Part shown: positions 25,184 to 33,936 of the stretch, one piece after another
Numbering within the stretch: the stretch's first letter is position 1
Layout: each line of letters opens with the position of its first letter
Origin: Mycolicibacterium sp. HK-90
GTDB lineage: Bacteria > Actinomycetota > Actinomycetes > Mycobacteriales > Mycobacteriaceae
Reading direction: 5' to 3'
Assembly (NCBI RefSeq): GCF_030486405.1
Contig: NZ_CP129613.1
Location: forward strand, 992,001-1,056,000
DNA: 64,000 nucleotides
The notes under the pieces: model-generated
The model's database searches: none
What the model was told of the DNA's origin: nothing
The model's input: only the letters and a program-made list of their open reading frames with translations
Translations under genes and position numbers: made by a program

Positions 25184-26050
25184 CTAGGCCTCAGCCAGCC
25201 GCTTCTTCTCCGTGGCGACGTCGAAGTCCGCAGGTGGCCACGCCATGTTGAGGCCTTTGAGGGCCTCGATGAGCAGCTCGGTGATGGCCAGCCGGCTGTA
25301 CCACTTCTTGTCGCACGGCACGATGTGCCAGGGTGCGTAATCGGTCGACGTCTTCTCCAGCATGGCCTGGTAGGCCTCTTGGTATTTGGGCCAGAGCAGC
25401 CGCTCGTCGATGTCGGCAGGGTTGTACTTCCAGTACTTGTCGGGCCGCTCCAGTCGTTCGGCCAGGCGCGCCTTCTGTTCGGCGAGCGAGACGAACATGG
25501 CCACCTTGACCAGGGTGGTGCCGGAATCGACCAGTTCGCGTTCGAAGGCGTTGATCTCGTCGTAGCGGGCGCCCCAGACATCCGGCGGCACCAGGTTGTG
25601 CACGCGGACGATCAGCACATCCTCGTAGTGTGAGCGGTCGAAGACCCCGATGTGTCCAGCCGGCGGGAGTGCGTTACGGATCCGCCACAGGTAGTGGTGG
25701 GCCCGCTCCTCCTCGGTGGGCTTGCCGAAGCTGGTGTATCGGATGCCTTGCGGATTCGCTGCTCCCACAACATGTTTGACGATACCGCCCTTACCTGCGG
25801 TGTCCATGCCCTGCAGGATCAGCAGAACGGAGCGGTTGTCGTCACCACTCTTGCTGCGCGCGTAGAGCATTTCCTGCAGCGAGGCGAACCGCAGATTCCG
25901 TTCGGTCTGCAGGGTGGGCGCATCGCTCTTGCTCCCGCGGAACCCCGGCGTGCTGTCGGTGTCGATTCGCGCGACTTCGTCGCCCGGGCGGAAAACCAAC
26001 TGGTCATGTGGTTCGTGGGTCCACAGGGCAGGCAGATCTCTGTCGCTCAC
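25184..26050 (-). CDS. PPK2-family polyphosphate:nucleotide phosphotransferase
   Basis: The 288-residue protein has the PPK2 P-loop LLILQGMDTAGKGGIVKHVV (about residues 80-99), the PTEEERAHHYLWRI segment, Walker B/lid FDRSHYEDVLIVRVHNLV and the DYAPWHIVPCDKKWYSRL region. These match the class III/polyphosphate:AMP phosphotransferase-like branch rather than the gene at 10359, whose lid is SWYNRAGVERVMG. It would make ADP or ATP from polyphosphate. GTG 26050 (MSDRDLPALW) was chosen; TTG 26062 is an in-frame alternative that would overlap the tetR stop. It is likely co-transcribed downstream of tetR. Confidence 0.88.
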   Translation of the reverse strand: MSDRDLPALWTHEPHDQLVFRPGDEVARIDTDSTPGFRGSKSDAPTLQTERNLRFASLQEMLYARSKSGDDNRSVLLILQGMDTAGKGGIVKHVVGAANPQGIRYTSFGKPTEEERAHHYLWRIRNALPPAGHIGVFDRSHYEDVLIVRVHNLVPPDVWGARYDEINAFERELVDSGTTLVKVAMFVSLAEQKARLAERLERPDKYWKYNPADIDERLLWPKYQEAYQAMLEKTSTDYAPWHIVPCDKKWYSRLAITELLIEALKGLNMAWPPADFDVATEKKRLAEA

Positions 26051-26054
26051 CCGA

Positions 26055-26759
26055 TCAGTCAAGCAGCTGCGGTGGCAAAACCGGCGACGGGTGCGGCAGT
26101 GAGTTGAATTTTTCGAGCGAGCCGCCCACTTCGACGATGCCGCACAGCGCGTTCCACGACAGCATGGTCAGGTAGTCGATCAGTTCGTCCGCGGTCATCC
26201 GCGGGTTCGACATCCAGGAGTGGGTGGCGAGCTGGACGCCGCCGACGGTGTGGAAGGCCCACGCCTCGGCGCCGCGGGTGTCCATGCCGGCCGCGGCCAT
26301 CCGGCGACGCAGCATGACGGCCAGCATGCGCGCGATGATCTGCTCGGAGTCGGCGACGGCCTTGCTCTTGCTCGCCGAGTTGTTCGCCATCACGAAGCGG
26401 TACGGTTCGGGTTCGGCGGCAACGGTTTCCACGTAGACCTTGATGATCTCGCGGGTCAGGTCGAAACCGTCGAGGTCCGACGAGAGCGCCGAGGCCATGT
26501 TCGGGATCAGTGTCGTCTGCGCGAAGCGCATCATCACCGCGGTGGTGAGGTCGTTCTTGTCGACGAAGTAGCGGTAGAGCACGGTCTTGGACACACCGAT
26601 CTCAGCGGCGATCTCGTCCATGCTGACGTTGCTGCCCCGGCGTCGGATCGCTTCCAGGGTGCCGTCTACCAGTTCGTTGCGTCGCTCCACCTTGTGCTGG
26701 TGCCAGCGCCGTTTGCGCCCATCGGTCTTCACCGCCACCGGCGGAGTCTGCTGTGCCAC
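26055..26759 (-). CDS. TetR-family transcriptional regulator (Rv0472c-like)
   Basis: The 234-residue regulator has the TetR helix-turn-helix (LVDGTLEAIRRRGSNVSMDE then IAAEIGVSKTVLYRYFVDKNDL, about residues 30-70) and an all-helical ligand domain. GTG 26759 (MAQQTPPVAVKT) gives the length I recall for Rv0472c; GTG 26789 adds ten residues. It is divergent from the DUF445 gene, and the 106-nt gap between them is the likely operator region. The PPK2-like gene follows directly. Confidence 0.85.
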   Translation of the reverse strand: MAQQTPPVAVKTDGRKRRWHQHKVERRNELVDGTLEAIRRRGSNVSMDEIAAEIGVSKTVLYRYFVDKNDLTTAVMMRFAQTTLIPNMASALSSDLDGFDLTREIIKVYVETVAAEPEPYRFVMANNSASKSKAVADSEQIIARMLAVMLRRRMAAAGMDTRGAEAWAFHTVGGVQLATHSWMSNPRMTADELIDYLTMLSWNALCGIVEVGGSLEKFNSLPHPSPVLPPQLLD

Positions 26760-26865
26760 AGTCGCAGTAGTCCCATTCCCTAGTTCCACTCGATAGTACG
26801 GCGAATCTGCGGATATCGGTCTGTGGGTCAGGCCCTCAGTCGCGGCGATAGCGCAAGATGGAAAC

Positions 26866-28194
26866 GTGGCACATCGAATCGACCCGGAAGTCCGGGCGCT
26901 TACGGGCCCGCGGCAAAGTTTCGCCGAGACGCTGGCCGGTGCGGACAGCGCCGCCGACGCGGAGCGGCGTCGGGGTTTGCGGCGGATGAAGCTCGTGGCG
27001 CTGAGCTTCCTGGTCGGCGCCACGGTGGTTTTCCTGCTGTGCACCTGGGCGCAATCCCGGGGCGCCGCCCCCTGGGTCGGCTATGTGCGGGCCGCGGCCG
27101 AGGCCGGCATGGTCGGTGCGCTGGCCGACTGGTTCGCCGTCACCGCGCTGTTCAAGCATCCCCTCGGCATACCGATCCCGCACACCGCCATCATCAAGCG
27201 CAAGAAGGACCAGCTCGGTGAGGGTTTGGGCACCTTCGTCCGGGAGAACTTCATGTCTCCCGACGTCATCGCGACCAAGTTGCACGACGCCCAGGTGGCC
27301 GGCCGGCTCGGCAAGTGGCTGTGCGACCGTTCGCACGCCGAGCGAGTGGCGGCCGAGACCTCGACGGTGCTGCGCGTCGGCGTGGAGATGCTGCGTGACG
27401 AGGATGTCCAGCACGTGCTCGACCGGATGATCGTCAAGCGCATCGCCGAGCCGAAGTGGGGTCCGCCGATCGGCCGGGTGCTCTCGACGTTGCTGCAGGA
27501 GGGCCGTCAAGAGGCCCTGATCCAGCTGCTGTGTGACCGGGCGTTCCAGTGGTCGCTCAATTCCGGGGAGGTCATCGAGCGGGTGATCGAGCGGGATTCC
27601 CCGACCTGGTCGCCGCGCTGGGTCGATCACCTGGTCGGGGATCGGATCCACCGTGAGTTGATGGACTTCACCGACAAGGTGCGCCGCAATCCGGACCACG
27701 AGTTGCGGCGTTCGGCGACCCGGTTCCTGTTCGAGTTCGCCGACGATCTTCAGCACGACGACGCGACGATTCAGCGTGCCGAGAACGTCAAGGAACAGCT
27801 GATGGGCCGGGACGAGGTGACCCGGGCGGCGGAGACGGCGTGGGCGGCCGCGAAGCGGATCATCCTCGAGTCGGTGGACGACCCGTCCTCGGCTCTGCGG
27901 ACCCGGATCGCCGACTCGGTGATGCGCATCGGCGAGTCGTTGCGTGACGATGTCGAGCTACGCGACAAGGTGGACAGCTGGATCATTCGGGCCGCAAAAC
28001 ACCTGGTCGCAGAGTATGGGACCGAGATCACAGCAATCATCACCGAGACCATCGAGCGCTGGGATGCCGACGAGGCGAGCCGCCGGATCGAGCTCCATGT
28101 GGGCCGTGACCTGCAGTTCATCCGGATCAACGGCACCGTGGTGGGCTCGTTGGCCGGTCTGATCATCTATTCGATAGCCCAACTACTCTTCTGA
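26866..28194 (+). CDS. DUF445 family membrane-anchored protein (Rv0473-like)
   Basis: The 442-residue protein has a membrane segment near residues 43-62 (LVALSFLVGATVVFLLCTW), a second amphipathic stretch ending ADWFAVTALFKHPLG and PIPHTAIIKRKKDQLGEGLGTFVRENF, the hallmark of DUF445, then a long helical region and a C-terminal hydrophobic helix (VVGSLAGLIIYSIAQLLF). Function is unknown. GTG 26866 follows GGAAAC. Confidence 0.88.
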   Translation: MAHRIDPEVRALTGPRQSFAETLAGADSAADAERRRGLRRMKLVALSFLVGATVVFLLCTWAQSRGAAPWVGYVRAAAEAGMVGALADWFAVTALFKHPLGIPIPHTAIIKRKKDQLGEGLGTFVRENFMSPDVIATKLHDAQVAGRLGKWLCDRSHAERVAAETSTVLRVGVEMLRDEDVQHVLDRMIVKRIAEPKWGPPIGRVLSTLLQEGRQEALIQLLCDRAFQWSLNSGEVIERVIERDSPTWSPRWVDHLVGDRIHRELMDFTDKVRRNPDHELRRSATRFLFEFADDLQHDDATIQRAENVKEQLMGRDEVTRAAETAWAAAKRIILESVDDPSSALRTRIADSVMRIGESLRDDVELRDKVDSWIIRAAKHLVAEYGTEITAIITETIERWDADEASRRIELHVGRDLQFIRINGTVVGSLAGLIIYSIAQLLF

Positions 28195-28199
28195 CCTGC

Positions 28200-28225
28200 G
28201 CTAACTAGTGCTTGCAAAAGTTAGC
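28200..28225. promoter_or_regulatory. Inverted repeat upstream of the XRE regulator gene
   Basis: GCTAACT (28200-28206) and AGTTAGC (28219-28225) form a perfect 7-bp inverted repeat with a 12-nt spacer that contains TGCTTGCAAAA. It lies 60 nt upstream of the regulator start, a typical place for autoregulation. No experimental operator is known to me. Confidence 0.4.
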
Positions 28226-28284
28226 ACCCCGTCGTAGCGTGATTTTCGTCGTTAACGGATACCCGGGCTACGAGGGGGAATGAC

Positions 28285-28689
28285 ATGGCGCAAGACGAAA
28301 ATCTCGCGGCTGTCGTCTCCAACGCTGCGCAGGACATCGGAAGCTTCATCCGGGCCCAGCGTGAGGCGGCGCAGGTATCGGTGCGGCAGTTGGCCGAGAA
28401 GGCCGGCGTCAGCAATCCCTACTTGAGTCAGATCGAACGGGGATTGCGGAAACCCTCCGCCGACGTGCTCAACCAGATCGCGAAGGCACTGCGGGTGTCT
28501 GCGGAAGTCCTCTATGTGCGCGCCGGGATCTTGGAACCCAGCGAGCCCAGCGAGGTCCGCGACGCCATCGTCAACGACGTGGGGATCACCGAGCGGCAGA
28601 AGCAGGTGCTGCTCGACATCTACACATCGTTCCGTCAGCAGAACGAAGCCGATGAAGGTGACGAAGGTGAGGAGCAGGCCACTGACTGA
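28285..28689 (+). CDS. XRE-family transcriptional regulator (Rv0474-like)
   Basis: The 134-residue regulator has an N-terminal helix-turn-helix ([20 protein letters not shown], residues about 34-53, followed by [20 protein letters not shown]) and a short acidic tail ([14 protein letters not shown]). It precedes hbhA by 60 nt on the same strand, as in M. tuberculosis, so control of hbhA is plausible though inferred. AGGGGGAA at 28273-28280 serves ATG 28285. Confidence 0.9.
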   Translation: MAQDENLAAVVSNAAQDIGSFIRAQREAAQVSVRQLAEKAGVSNPYLSQIERGLRKPSADVLNQIAKALRVSAEVLYVRAGILEPSEPSEVRDAIVNDVGITERQKQVLLDIYTSFRQQNEADEGDEGEEQATD

Positions 28690-28748
28690 CACCTCACCAG
28701 CTGCCCATAACAACCCGCATGAAAGCCCATCCTGAGAGAGGAATTCAC

Positions 28749-29387
28749 ATGACCGACAAGACTCAGCCCACCATCGAAGACCTCAAGGCCCCGCTGCTGG
28801 CCGCCGTCGGCGCCGCCGATCTGGCCCTGGCCACGGTCAACGAGATCGTTGCGAGCCTGCGTGAGCGTGCCGAAGAGGCCCGCACCGATGCCAACACCCG
28901 CGTCGAGGAAGGCCGCGCCCGGCTGACCAAGCTGCAGGAGGACCTGCCCACCCAGTTCGAGGAGCTGCGCGACAAGTTCACCTCCGAGGAACTGCGCCGG
29001 GCCGCCGAGGGCTACGCCGATCAGGCCACTGCCACCTACAACAAGCTGGTCGAGCGTGGCGAGGCCGCGCTGGAGCGCCTGCGCAACCAGCCGGCCATCG
29101 AAGAAGCCGCCAACCGGGTCGAGGGCTACACCGACCAGGTCACCGAGCTGACCCAGGACGCGCTGGGCACCGTTGCCTCGCAGACCCGCGCCGTCGGCGA
29201 GCGGGCCGCCAAGCTGGTCGGCGTCGAGCTGCCGAAGAAGGCCGAGAAGGCTGCCGAGAAGGCCGCTCCGGCTGCTCCGGCCAAGAAGGCTGCCGCTCCG
29301 GCCGCCAAGAAGGCCGCCCCGGCCAAGAAGGCCACCCCGGCCGCCAAGAAGACCACGGCTCCGGCCAAGAAGGTCACCCAGAAGTAA
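28749..29387 (+). CDS. hbhA: Heparin-binding haemagglutinin HBHA
   Basis: The 212-residue surface protein binds heparan sulfate through its C-terminal Lys-Ala-Pro repeats ([20 protein letters not shown], then [10 protein letters not shown]). Residues 1-150 form a long coiled coil ([20 protein letters not shown]). There is no classical signal peptide, as in Rv0475. GAGAGAGG precedes ATG 28749. In this fast grower the repeat is somewhat longer than in M. tuberculosis (199 residues). Lysine methylation known in relatives cannot be seen here. Confidence 0.95.
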   Translation: MTDKTQPTIEDLKAPLLAAVGAADLALATVNEIVASLRERAEEARTDANTRVEEGRARLTKLQEDLPTQFEELRDKFTSEELRRAAEGYADQATATYNKLVERGEAALERLRNQPAIEEAANRVEGYTDQVTELTQDALGTVASQTRAVGERAAKLVGVELPKKAEKAAEKAAPAAPAKKAAAPAAKKAAPAKKATPAAKKTTAPAKKVTQK

Positions 29388-29457
29388 AACCGGTCTCGAC
29401 GGCGGGCATACCGCCCGTCGGTCGACGCTGACGATGACGCCCGCATAGGCTGGTGAG

Positions 29458-29739
29458 GTGCAACTTGCCAACCTTGCGGGCGTCATTCAACTTGTACTGG
29501 TCGTCGTCGTTTTCGGAGTGGGCGTCTACTCGCTCGTGCACGCCGCTGTGCAGCGCCCGGATGCCTACACAGCCACCGGCAAGCTCACCAAGCCGGTATG
29601 GCTGGCGATCCTTGGGGTGAGCCTGCTGCTGGCGCTGTTGATGAACATCTTCGGCGCCGTGATCTGTGCTTGCGCCGCCGGGATCTACCTGGTCGACGTC
29701 CGGCCCAAACTGCTTGAGATCCAGGGAAAGTCGCGCTGA
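29458..29739 (+). CDS. DUF2516 family membrane protein (Rv0476-like)
   Basis: The 93-residue protein has two hydrophobic helices ([21 protein letters not shown] and [19 protein letters not shown]) and a short third segment ending [14 protein letters not shown], the DUF2516 pattern. GTG 29458. It is four bases from the next gene and lies 70 nt after hbhA. Function unknown. Confidence 0.85.
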   Translation: MQLANLAGVIQLVLVVVVFGVGVYSLVHAAVQRPDAYTATGKLTKPVWLAILGVSLLLALLMNIFGAVICACAAGIYLVDVRPKLLEIQGKSR

Positions 29740-29743
29740 CGCG

Positions 29744-30166
29744 ATGGGTTCACCACAGGCCGCGTTCGGCGCGGCGTGCGTCGTGCTGGGCGCGGCACTG
29801 AGCTTCGCGCCTTCCGCTGGAGCCGACCCTGGCCCCGTCGGTCCGCTCTACGTCGACCACGTCGAATGGGCCAAGTGGGGCGACCTGTCGAGCCTGCGGG
29901 TCTACCCGACCGATGCCGCCCGGGCGCTCACCCGAACGCCGGGCAGCACCGTCGAGGCCGAGCAGGCCTGGGCCGAGGTGCTGGCGCTGTCCCCAGATGC
30001 CGGCTTCCCGGGGATGCATGAGCAGTTCCTGTGTCACTGGACCTTCGCCGAGATGGCCGAGCCGGGTAAGACGAGCTGGAACCTGGAGCCGTGGCGGCCC
30101 GAGGTCACGCCCGAGGCGATGCTGGCCGCCGGATGCAACCCCGGCGGCAGTGAGGAACCGTTCTGA
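29744..30166 (+). CDS. Secreted DUF2599 protein (Rv0477-like)
   Basis: The 140-residue protein has a signal peptide (residues 1-27, [22 protein letters not shown]) and a mature domain [23 protein letters not shown] followed by [22 protein letters not shown] and C-terminal AAGCNPGG, a DUF2599 pattern with two cysteines likely to form a disulfide. Its stop TGA (30164-30166) overlaps the deoC ATG by one base. Function unknown. Confidence 0.85.
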   Translation: MGSPQAAFGAACVVLGAALSFAPSAGADPGPVGPLYVDHVEWAKWGDLSSLRVYPTDAARALTRTPGSTVEAEQAWAEVLALSPDAGFPGMHEQFLCHWTFAEMAEPGKTSWNLEPWRPEVTPEAMLAAGCNPGGSEEPF

Positions 30167-30846
30167 TGGGCGGCTACACCCGCTCCCAGGTCGCCGCGCT
30201 GGTCGACCACACCCTGCTCAAGCCCGAGGCCACCGCGGCGGACGTCGAGAAGCTGGTGGCCGAGGCCGCCGACCTCGGGGTGTTCTCGGTGTGCGTATCG
30301 CCCTCGCTGGTGACCACCGCGGTCGCGGTGCGGCCCTCGGGCCTGGCGGTGGCGGCGGTGGCCGGCTTCCCGTCGGGCAAGCACCTGGCCGAGATCAAGG
30401 CCCGCGAATCCCAATCTGCGGTCGCTGCCGGTGCCGCCGAGATCGACATGGTGATCGACGTCGGCGCCGCCCTGAGCGGAGACCTGCGGGCCACCGCGGC
30501 CGAGGTCGCCGCGGTGCGCGCCGCGACGCCCGGCGCCACGCTCAAGGTCATCGTGGAATCCGCGGCGCTGCTGGAGTTCGGCGACGAGGCGCTGTTGCAG
30601 GACGTGTGCCGGGCCGCGGTCGGCGCCGGGGCTGATTTCGTCAAGACCTCCACCGGCTTTCACCCCAGCGGAGGCGCCTCCACGCGCGCCGTGGAGCTGA
30701 TGGCCGGGGCCGTGGGAGACGGGGTCGGGGTCAAGGCCAGCGGGGGCATCCGCACCGCCGAGGCCGCCGTGGCCATGCTCGACGCCGGGGCCACCCGGCT
30801 GGGCCTGTCGGGCACCAGGGCGGTGCTCGACGGCCTCACCGGCTGA
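30166..30846 (+). CDS. deoC: Deoxyribose-phosphate aldolase
   Basis: The 226-residue TIM-barrel enzyme cleaves 2-deoxyribose-5-phosphate to glyceraldehyde-3-phosphate and acetaldehyde by a Schiff base. The motifs are [41 protein letters not shown] and the Schiff-base segment [16 protein letters not shown] (Lys near residue 160), then [16 protein letters not shown] 30166 overlaps the previous stop. A symmetrical hairpin follows. Confidence 0.95.
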   Translation: MGGYTRSQVAALVDHTLLKPEATAADVEKLVAEAADLGVFSVCVSPSLVTTAVAVRPSGLAVAAVAGFPSGKHLAEIKARESQSAVAAGAAEIDMVIDVGAALSGDLRATAAEVAAVRAATPGATLKVIVESAALLEFGDEALLQDVCRAAVGAGADFVKTSTGFHPSGGASTRAVELMAGAVGDGVGVKASGGIRTAEAAVAMLDAGATRLGLSGTRAVLDGLTG

Positions 30847-30847
30847 G

Positions 30848-30877
30848 CCCGCGCCGAGACCGTAGTCTCGGCGCGGG
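30848..30877. terminator. Perfect hairpin between deoC and DUF2993 genes (family-B-related)
   Basis: A perfect 13-bp stem, CCCGCGCCGAGAC (30848-30860) with GTCTCGGCGCGGG (30865-30877), has a CGTA loop and sits between converging genes, so it probably terminates both. Sixteen bases (30859-30874, ACCGTAGTCTCGGCGC) are identical to the end of the family-B unit at 24186-24201, so it may be a compact member of that repeat family. Confidence 0.75.
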
Positions 30878-30882
30878 AAAAA

Positions 30883-31776
30883 TCAGAGCTTGTCGAAACA
30901 GGGGTCGTCGGCGGGCTTGGGCATCTTGGCGTTCGTGGTGGAGAACTTGGCCACCACTCCGCTGTCGGTGACCTGCACGCTGTCGGCGTGGATCCCCATC
31001 GGATAGTCCTCGGTGATCTGGGCGGTGAACTTGTCCAGGATCGGCTGCAGGGTCTCGCGCGGCCAGGACAGGCCGATCGCGTTCAGGTCGACGATCTGCA
31101 GCGAGATGCCCTTGTTGACCACCGTCGGCTTGGCGGTGATGGTGCCGAGCAGACTCTTGAGTTCGATGGTCCCGTTCGACGGGTTGGTCCGCACGTCCGA
31201 GATGGCCGAGCCGATGAACGGCAGCGTGACCATGTCGGCGACGGTCTGACGGATGCCGTCGGTGCTCCAGTTGATGTCGGCGACCAGCGAGCCGACGGTG
31301 CCGCTGGAATCGGCGGTCTCCTGGATCCGGACATCCTCGATGCCCAGCTTCACCTGCATGCCCTTGGCCTCGCGGATCTGGTTGCCCGCGGTCTCGACGT
31401 TGATGTTGGTGTAGTGCCCGGACATGTGCTGCATCAGGAACGGTGGCAGCGGATCGAACGTCGCCTTCGCGCCGTCCCCGACGATGCATTCCACCGTGGC
31501 GGCGACGATCTGGTCGGCGCGGTTGCGGGCGTAGAGCTCACCGCCGAGCACCCCGGCCACGACCAGGGCGAGCACGATGACCACGACCAGCACGACCGAC
31601 AGCGGATCCGACAGCAGCTTCTTGACCTTCGACACGGCCGACGAGCCCTGCTCGGGTGCCGACGGAACCGGCTGTTCACCCTGAACCGGCTGGTCGGGCG
31701 CCGGTGGCTGCGGGGGCAGCTCCTCGGAAGGTGCTGGCGGGGACTGGTCGGTTGGGCGAGCCCAGGGATCGGTCAC
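30883..31776 (-). CDS. DUF2993 family membrane-anchored protein (Rv0479c-like)
   Basis: The 297-residue protein has a Pro/Glu/Gln-rich cytosolic N-terminus (about 1-50), a membrane helix (LSVVLVVVIVLALVVAGVLG, about 58-77) and an extracytoplasmic DUF2993 domain (ELYARNRADQIVAATVECIVGDGA, IEDVRIQETAD and similar). DUF2993 resembles lipid-binding LEA/TULIP-type folds; no ligand is known. GTG 31776 overlaps the end of the nitrilase gene by 4 nt, so the two are coupled. Confidence 0.85.
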   Translation of the reverse strand: MTDPWARPTDQSPPAPSEELPPQPPAPDQPVQGEQPVPSAPEQGSSAVSKVKKLLSDPLSVVLVVVIVLALVVAGVLGGELYARNRADQIVAATVECIVGDGAKATFDPLPPFLMQHMSGHYTNINVETAGNQIREAKGMQVKLGIEDVRIQETADSSGTVGSLVADINWSTDGIRQTVADMVTLPFIGSAISDVRTNPSNGTIELKSLLGTITAKPTVVNKGISLQIVDLNAIGLSWPRETLQPILDKFTAQITEDYPMGIHADSVQVTDSGVVAKFSTTNAKMPKPADDPCFDKL

Positions 31777-32588
31777 CCCAGCGATTGTGCCTTACCGGAC
31801 TGAGCGAACTGTGAGCGGTTCTGCAGCACCGCGATGGTGTCCCGGACCCCGCTGGCGGCCTCGGGGTCGACGTCGAAGACCAGCAACTGCGGGTCCGCGC
31901 CGGCCTCGGCGAGGACCTCACCGGTGGGGGAGGCGACCAGGCTGCCGCCGACGCCCGTCGGACCCGCCTTGGCGATCTCGGCACCCGGATACGCCTGGTC
32001 CACCGCGGCGATGAAACCCGTCGTGTCCAGCGCGCGGGCCCGGGCCAGCAGTGTCCACTGTTCGAGTTTGCCCGGCCCGGATCCCCACGAGGCGTGCACG
32101 GTGATCAGCTGCGCGCCGCGCTGCGCCAGTTCCACGTAGAGCTCCGGGAACCGGATGTCGTAACAGGTGGTCAAACCGACCGTGGTGCCGTCGACGCTGA
32201 TCGTCACCGGATCGAAACCCGGTGCCACAGTGCGGGATTCGGCGAATCCGAACGCATCGTAGAGGTGGATCTTGTGGTAGTGCGTGTCCACGCCTGCGCC
32301 GGTCGCGATCAAGGTGTTGGTGACGCGCCCGTCGTCACCGGGGGCGAACATCCCGGCCACCACGACGACGCCCGCCCGCGCCGCGATCTCGCGCACCTGC
32401 GTCGCCCACGGCCCGTCGAGGCTCTCGGCGACCGGGCCCAGCGGCACCCCGAACCGGCACATGGTGGCCTCGGGGAACAGCACCAGCCGGGCGCCCTCAT
32501 CGGCCGCGCGCCGGGTGAACTCGTCGACCAACGTGAGGTTCGACGACGGGTCTGTGCCGGTGGCGATCTGCGCCAGGGCAATTCGCAT
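31773..32588 (-). CDS. Carbon-nitrogen hydrolase (nitrilase superfamily, Rv0480c-like)
   Basis: The 271-residue enzyme hydrolyses amide or nitrile C-N bonds. The catalytic triad is visible: Glu in LFPEATM (about 40), Lys in HYHKIHLYD (about 107) and Cys in TTCYDIRFPELY (about 141). Substrate is unknown; the subgroup includes deaminated-glutathione amidases. ATG 32588. Its stop overlaps the start of the DUF2993 gene. Confidence 0.9.
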   Translation of the reverse strand: MRIALAQIATGTDPSSNLTLVDEFTRRAADEGARLVLFPEATMCRFGVPLGPVAESLDGPWATQVREIAARAGVVVVAGMFAPGDDGRVTNTLIATGAGVDTHYHKIHLYDAFGFAESRTVAPGFDPVTISVDGTTVGLTTCYDIRFPELYVELAQRGAQLITVHASWGSGPGKLEQWTLLARARALDTTGFIAAVDQAYPGAEIAKAGPTGVGGSLVASPTGEVLAEAGADPQLLVFDVDPEAASGVRDTIAVLQNRSQFAQSGKAQSLG

Positions 32589-32616
32589 GACGACAGCCTA
32601 GCGGCGCCGTGGGTAC

Positions 32617-33333
32617 CTAATTCGTGGCCGGCGCCACGGTCGCCCACGGCACCGTGAGCACTCCGTCCCGCATCCGGCGGCGCGGCGGGGCCACGGGATA
32701 GCCCTCGTCGCGCAACAGGTCCAACATGGCCCGCCAGCGCACCCGCGGCCCGAACACGCCGTGCCCGGCCGCGCTGGCCCAGGCCCGGTCGGCGGCGCCG
32801 AGCAGCGCGTGGATCCGCTGCCCCGCCACGTTGTGGTGGATCAACACCTTGGGCAGCCGTTCGGCCAGGTCCGAGGGCCGCTCGATGCTGAACGGGTCGC
32901 AGGCCAGGGTGAAGCTCACCGGCCCGTCGGCGTCGAGCAGCACCCAGCAGCATCGGCGGCCCAGCTCGTCACAGGTTCCGTCGACGATCAGCCCGCCGGG
33001 TGTGAGCTGACGCGCCATCGTGGACCAGGCCTCGGGCACCGCCTCGACCGGATACTGCCGCAACACGTTGAACGCGCGGACCAGCACCGGCCGCAACCCG
33101 GCCAGCTCGAATCCGCCGAGCGCGAAGTGCACGTCGGTGCCGCCGGCCATGGCCCGCGCGGTGGCCACCCGCTCGGGATGGATCTCCAGGCCGACGACCC
33201 GGACGTCGGGGCGCACCGTCTGCAGGCGCGCGGCGAGCTCGAGGGTGGTGACCGGTAGCGCGCCGTATCCCAGATCCACCACCAGCGGATCGGCGGCCGC
33301 CCGCAACGCGGTGCGTACCCGGGGCGAGTGCAC
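32617..33333 (-). CDS. SAM-dependent methyltransferase-like protein (start uncertain)
   Basis: The 238-residue protein has a Rossmann methyltransferase core: VVDLGYGALPVTTLELA (motif I), VVGLEIHPERVATARA (motif II) and AFNVLRQYPVEAVPEAWSTMARQLTPGGLIVDGTCDELG. The first safe start is GTG 33333, but the frame upstream (to about 33400) encodes VTRGTTGYNRLRRSDRWL, which looks like true protein. No ATG, GTG or TTG precedes it in frame for more than 60 codons; its natural first codon would be GTC 33387. The gene is just downstream of a DUF2505 gene (stop at 33401). Confidence 0.75.
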   Translation of the reverse strand: MHSPRVRTALRAAADPLVVDLGYGALPVTTLELAARLQTVRPDVRVVGLEIHPERVATARAMAGGTDVHFALGGFELAGLRPVLVRAFNVLRQYPVEAVPEAWSTMARQLTPGGLIVDGTCDELGRRCCWVLLDADGPVSFTLACDPFSIERPSDLAERLPKVLIHHNVAGQRIHALLGAADRAWASAAGHGVFGPRVRWRAMLDLLRDEGYPVAPPRRRMRDGVLTVPWATVAPATN

Positions 33334-33400
33334 CAGCCACCGGTCGCTGCGGCGCAGCCGGTTGTACCCGGTGGTGCCCCGGGTGACCGCGCCGACGGGT

Positions 33401-33913
33401 CTAGACGTGCTCGGAGATCCACTCAGTGGTGAACGCCCCCTCGATCGTGAACACGTCGTTGACCGACTGCAGGACCATGTCTTCGAGCTTGCCCCCGACC
33501 AGGGGCATCGGCACCTTGCACGTGCTGTCCGCCCGCAGCCGACTGCCCGCACCGGCCCCGGTGAGCACGTAGCGGCCGTCGAGCCGGCCCGGCGCGTGGG
33601 AAACCGACGCCGCATATTGGCCGTTCACCCCGTCCGGATCGAACGGGCCCAGATACTGCCTGCGGGTGATCGCCATGTCGAGCGGGATCACCGACCGCAG
33701 GATCGGCGGCAACTCCGCCCGCGGCAGGACCTGGCGGAACTCGACCTCGATGCCGCGTTCGTCGGATCGGAACGCCGTGAGGTCGGATTTACCGGGCGTG
33801 AGGTCGTCGTATCGGTCCATCATGGCCTGCCAGTACTCGCGGCGCGCGTACGCCGCATAGACCGTTTCGGCGGGTGCGTCGAACACCATCGTCGTCTGCC
33901 GGCGTCGGCTCAT
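33401..33913 (-). CDS. DUF2505 (SRPBCC-like) protein, second copy
   Basis: The 170-residue protein is a START/SRPBCC-like DUF2505 member: MVFDAPAETVYAAYARREYWQAMMDRYDD, then RRQYLGPFDPDGVNGQYAASV, and SRLRADSTCKVPMPLVGGKLEDMVLQ near the C-terminus (VGGKxE is shared with its neighbour). It is a diverged tandem duplicate of the gene at 33937-34443, separated by 23 nt. ATG 33913. Function unknown; such folds bind lipids or other hydrophobic ligands. Confidence 0.82.
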   Translation of the reverse strand: MSRRRQTTMVFDAPAETVYAAYARREYWQAMMDRYDDLTPGKSDLTAFRSDERGIEVEFRQVLPRAELPPILRSVIPLDMAITRRQYLGPFDPDGVNGQYAASVSHAPGRLDGRYVLTGAGAGSRLRADSTCKVPMPLVGGKLEDMVLQSVNDVFTIEGAFTTEWISEHV

Positions 33914-33936
33914 GGCTATCGACGGTACCGCCGGGG

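Noticed and set aside
28200..28225. CIRCE element (TTAGCACTC-N9-GAGTGCTAA)
   Set aside because: Only TTAGCACC resembles it; the second half-site is missing, so I listed it only as an unassigned inverted repeat.
29398..29421. Possible hairpin after hbhA (CGACGGCGGG / CCGCCCGTCG)
   Set aside because: The stem pairs imperfectly (about 8 of 10) and has no U tract, so I did not list it as a terminator.
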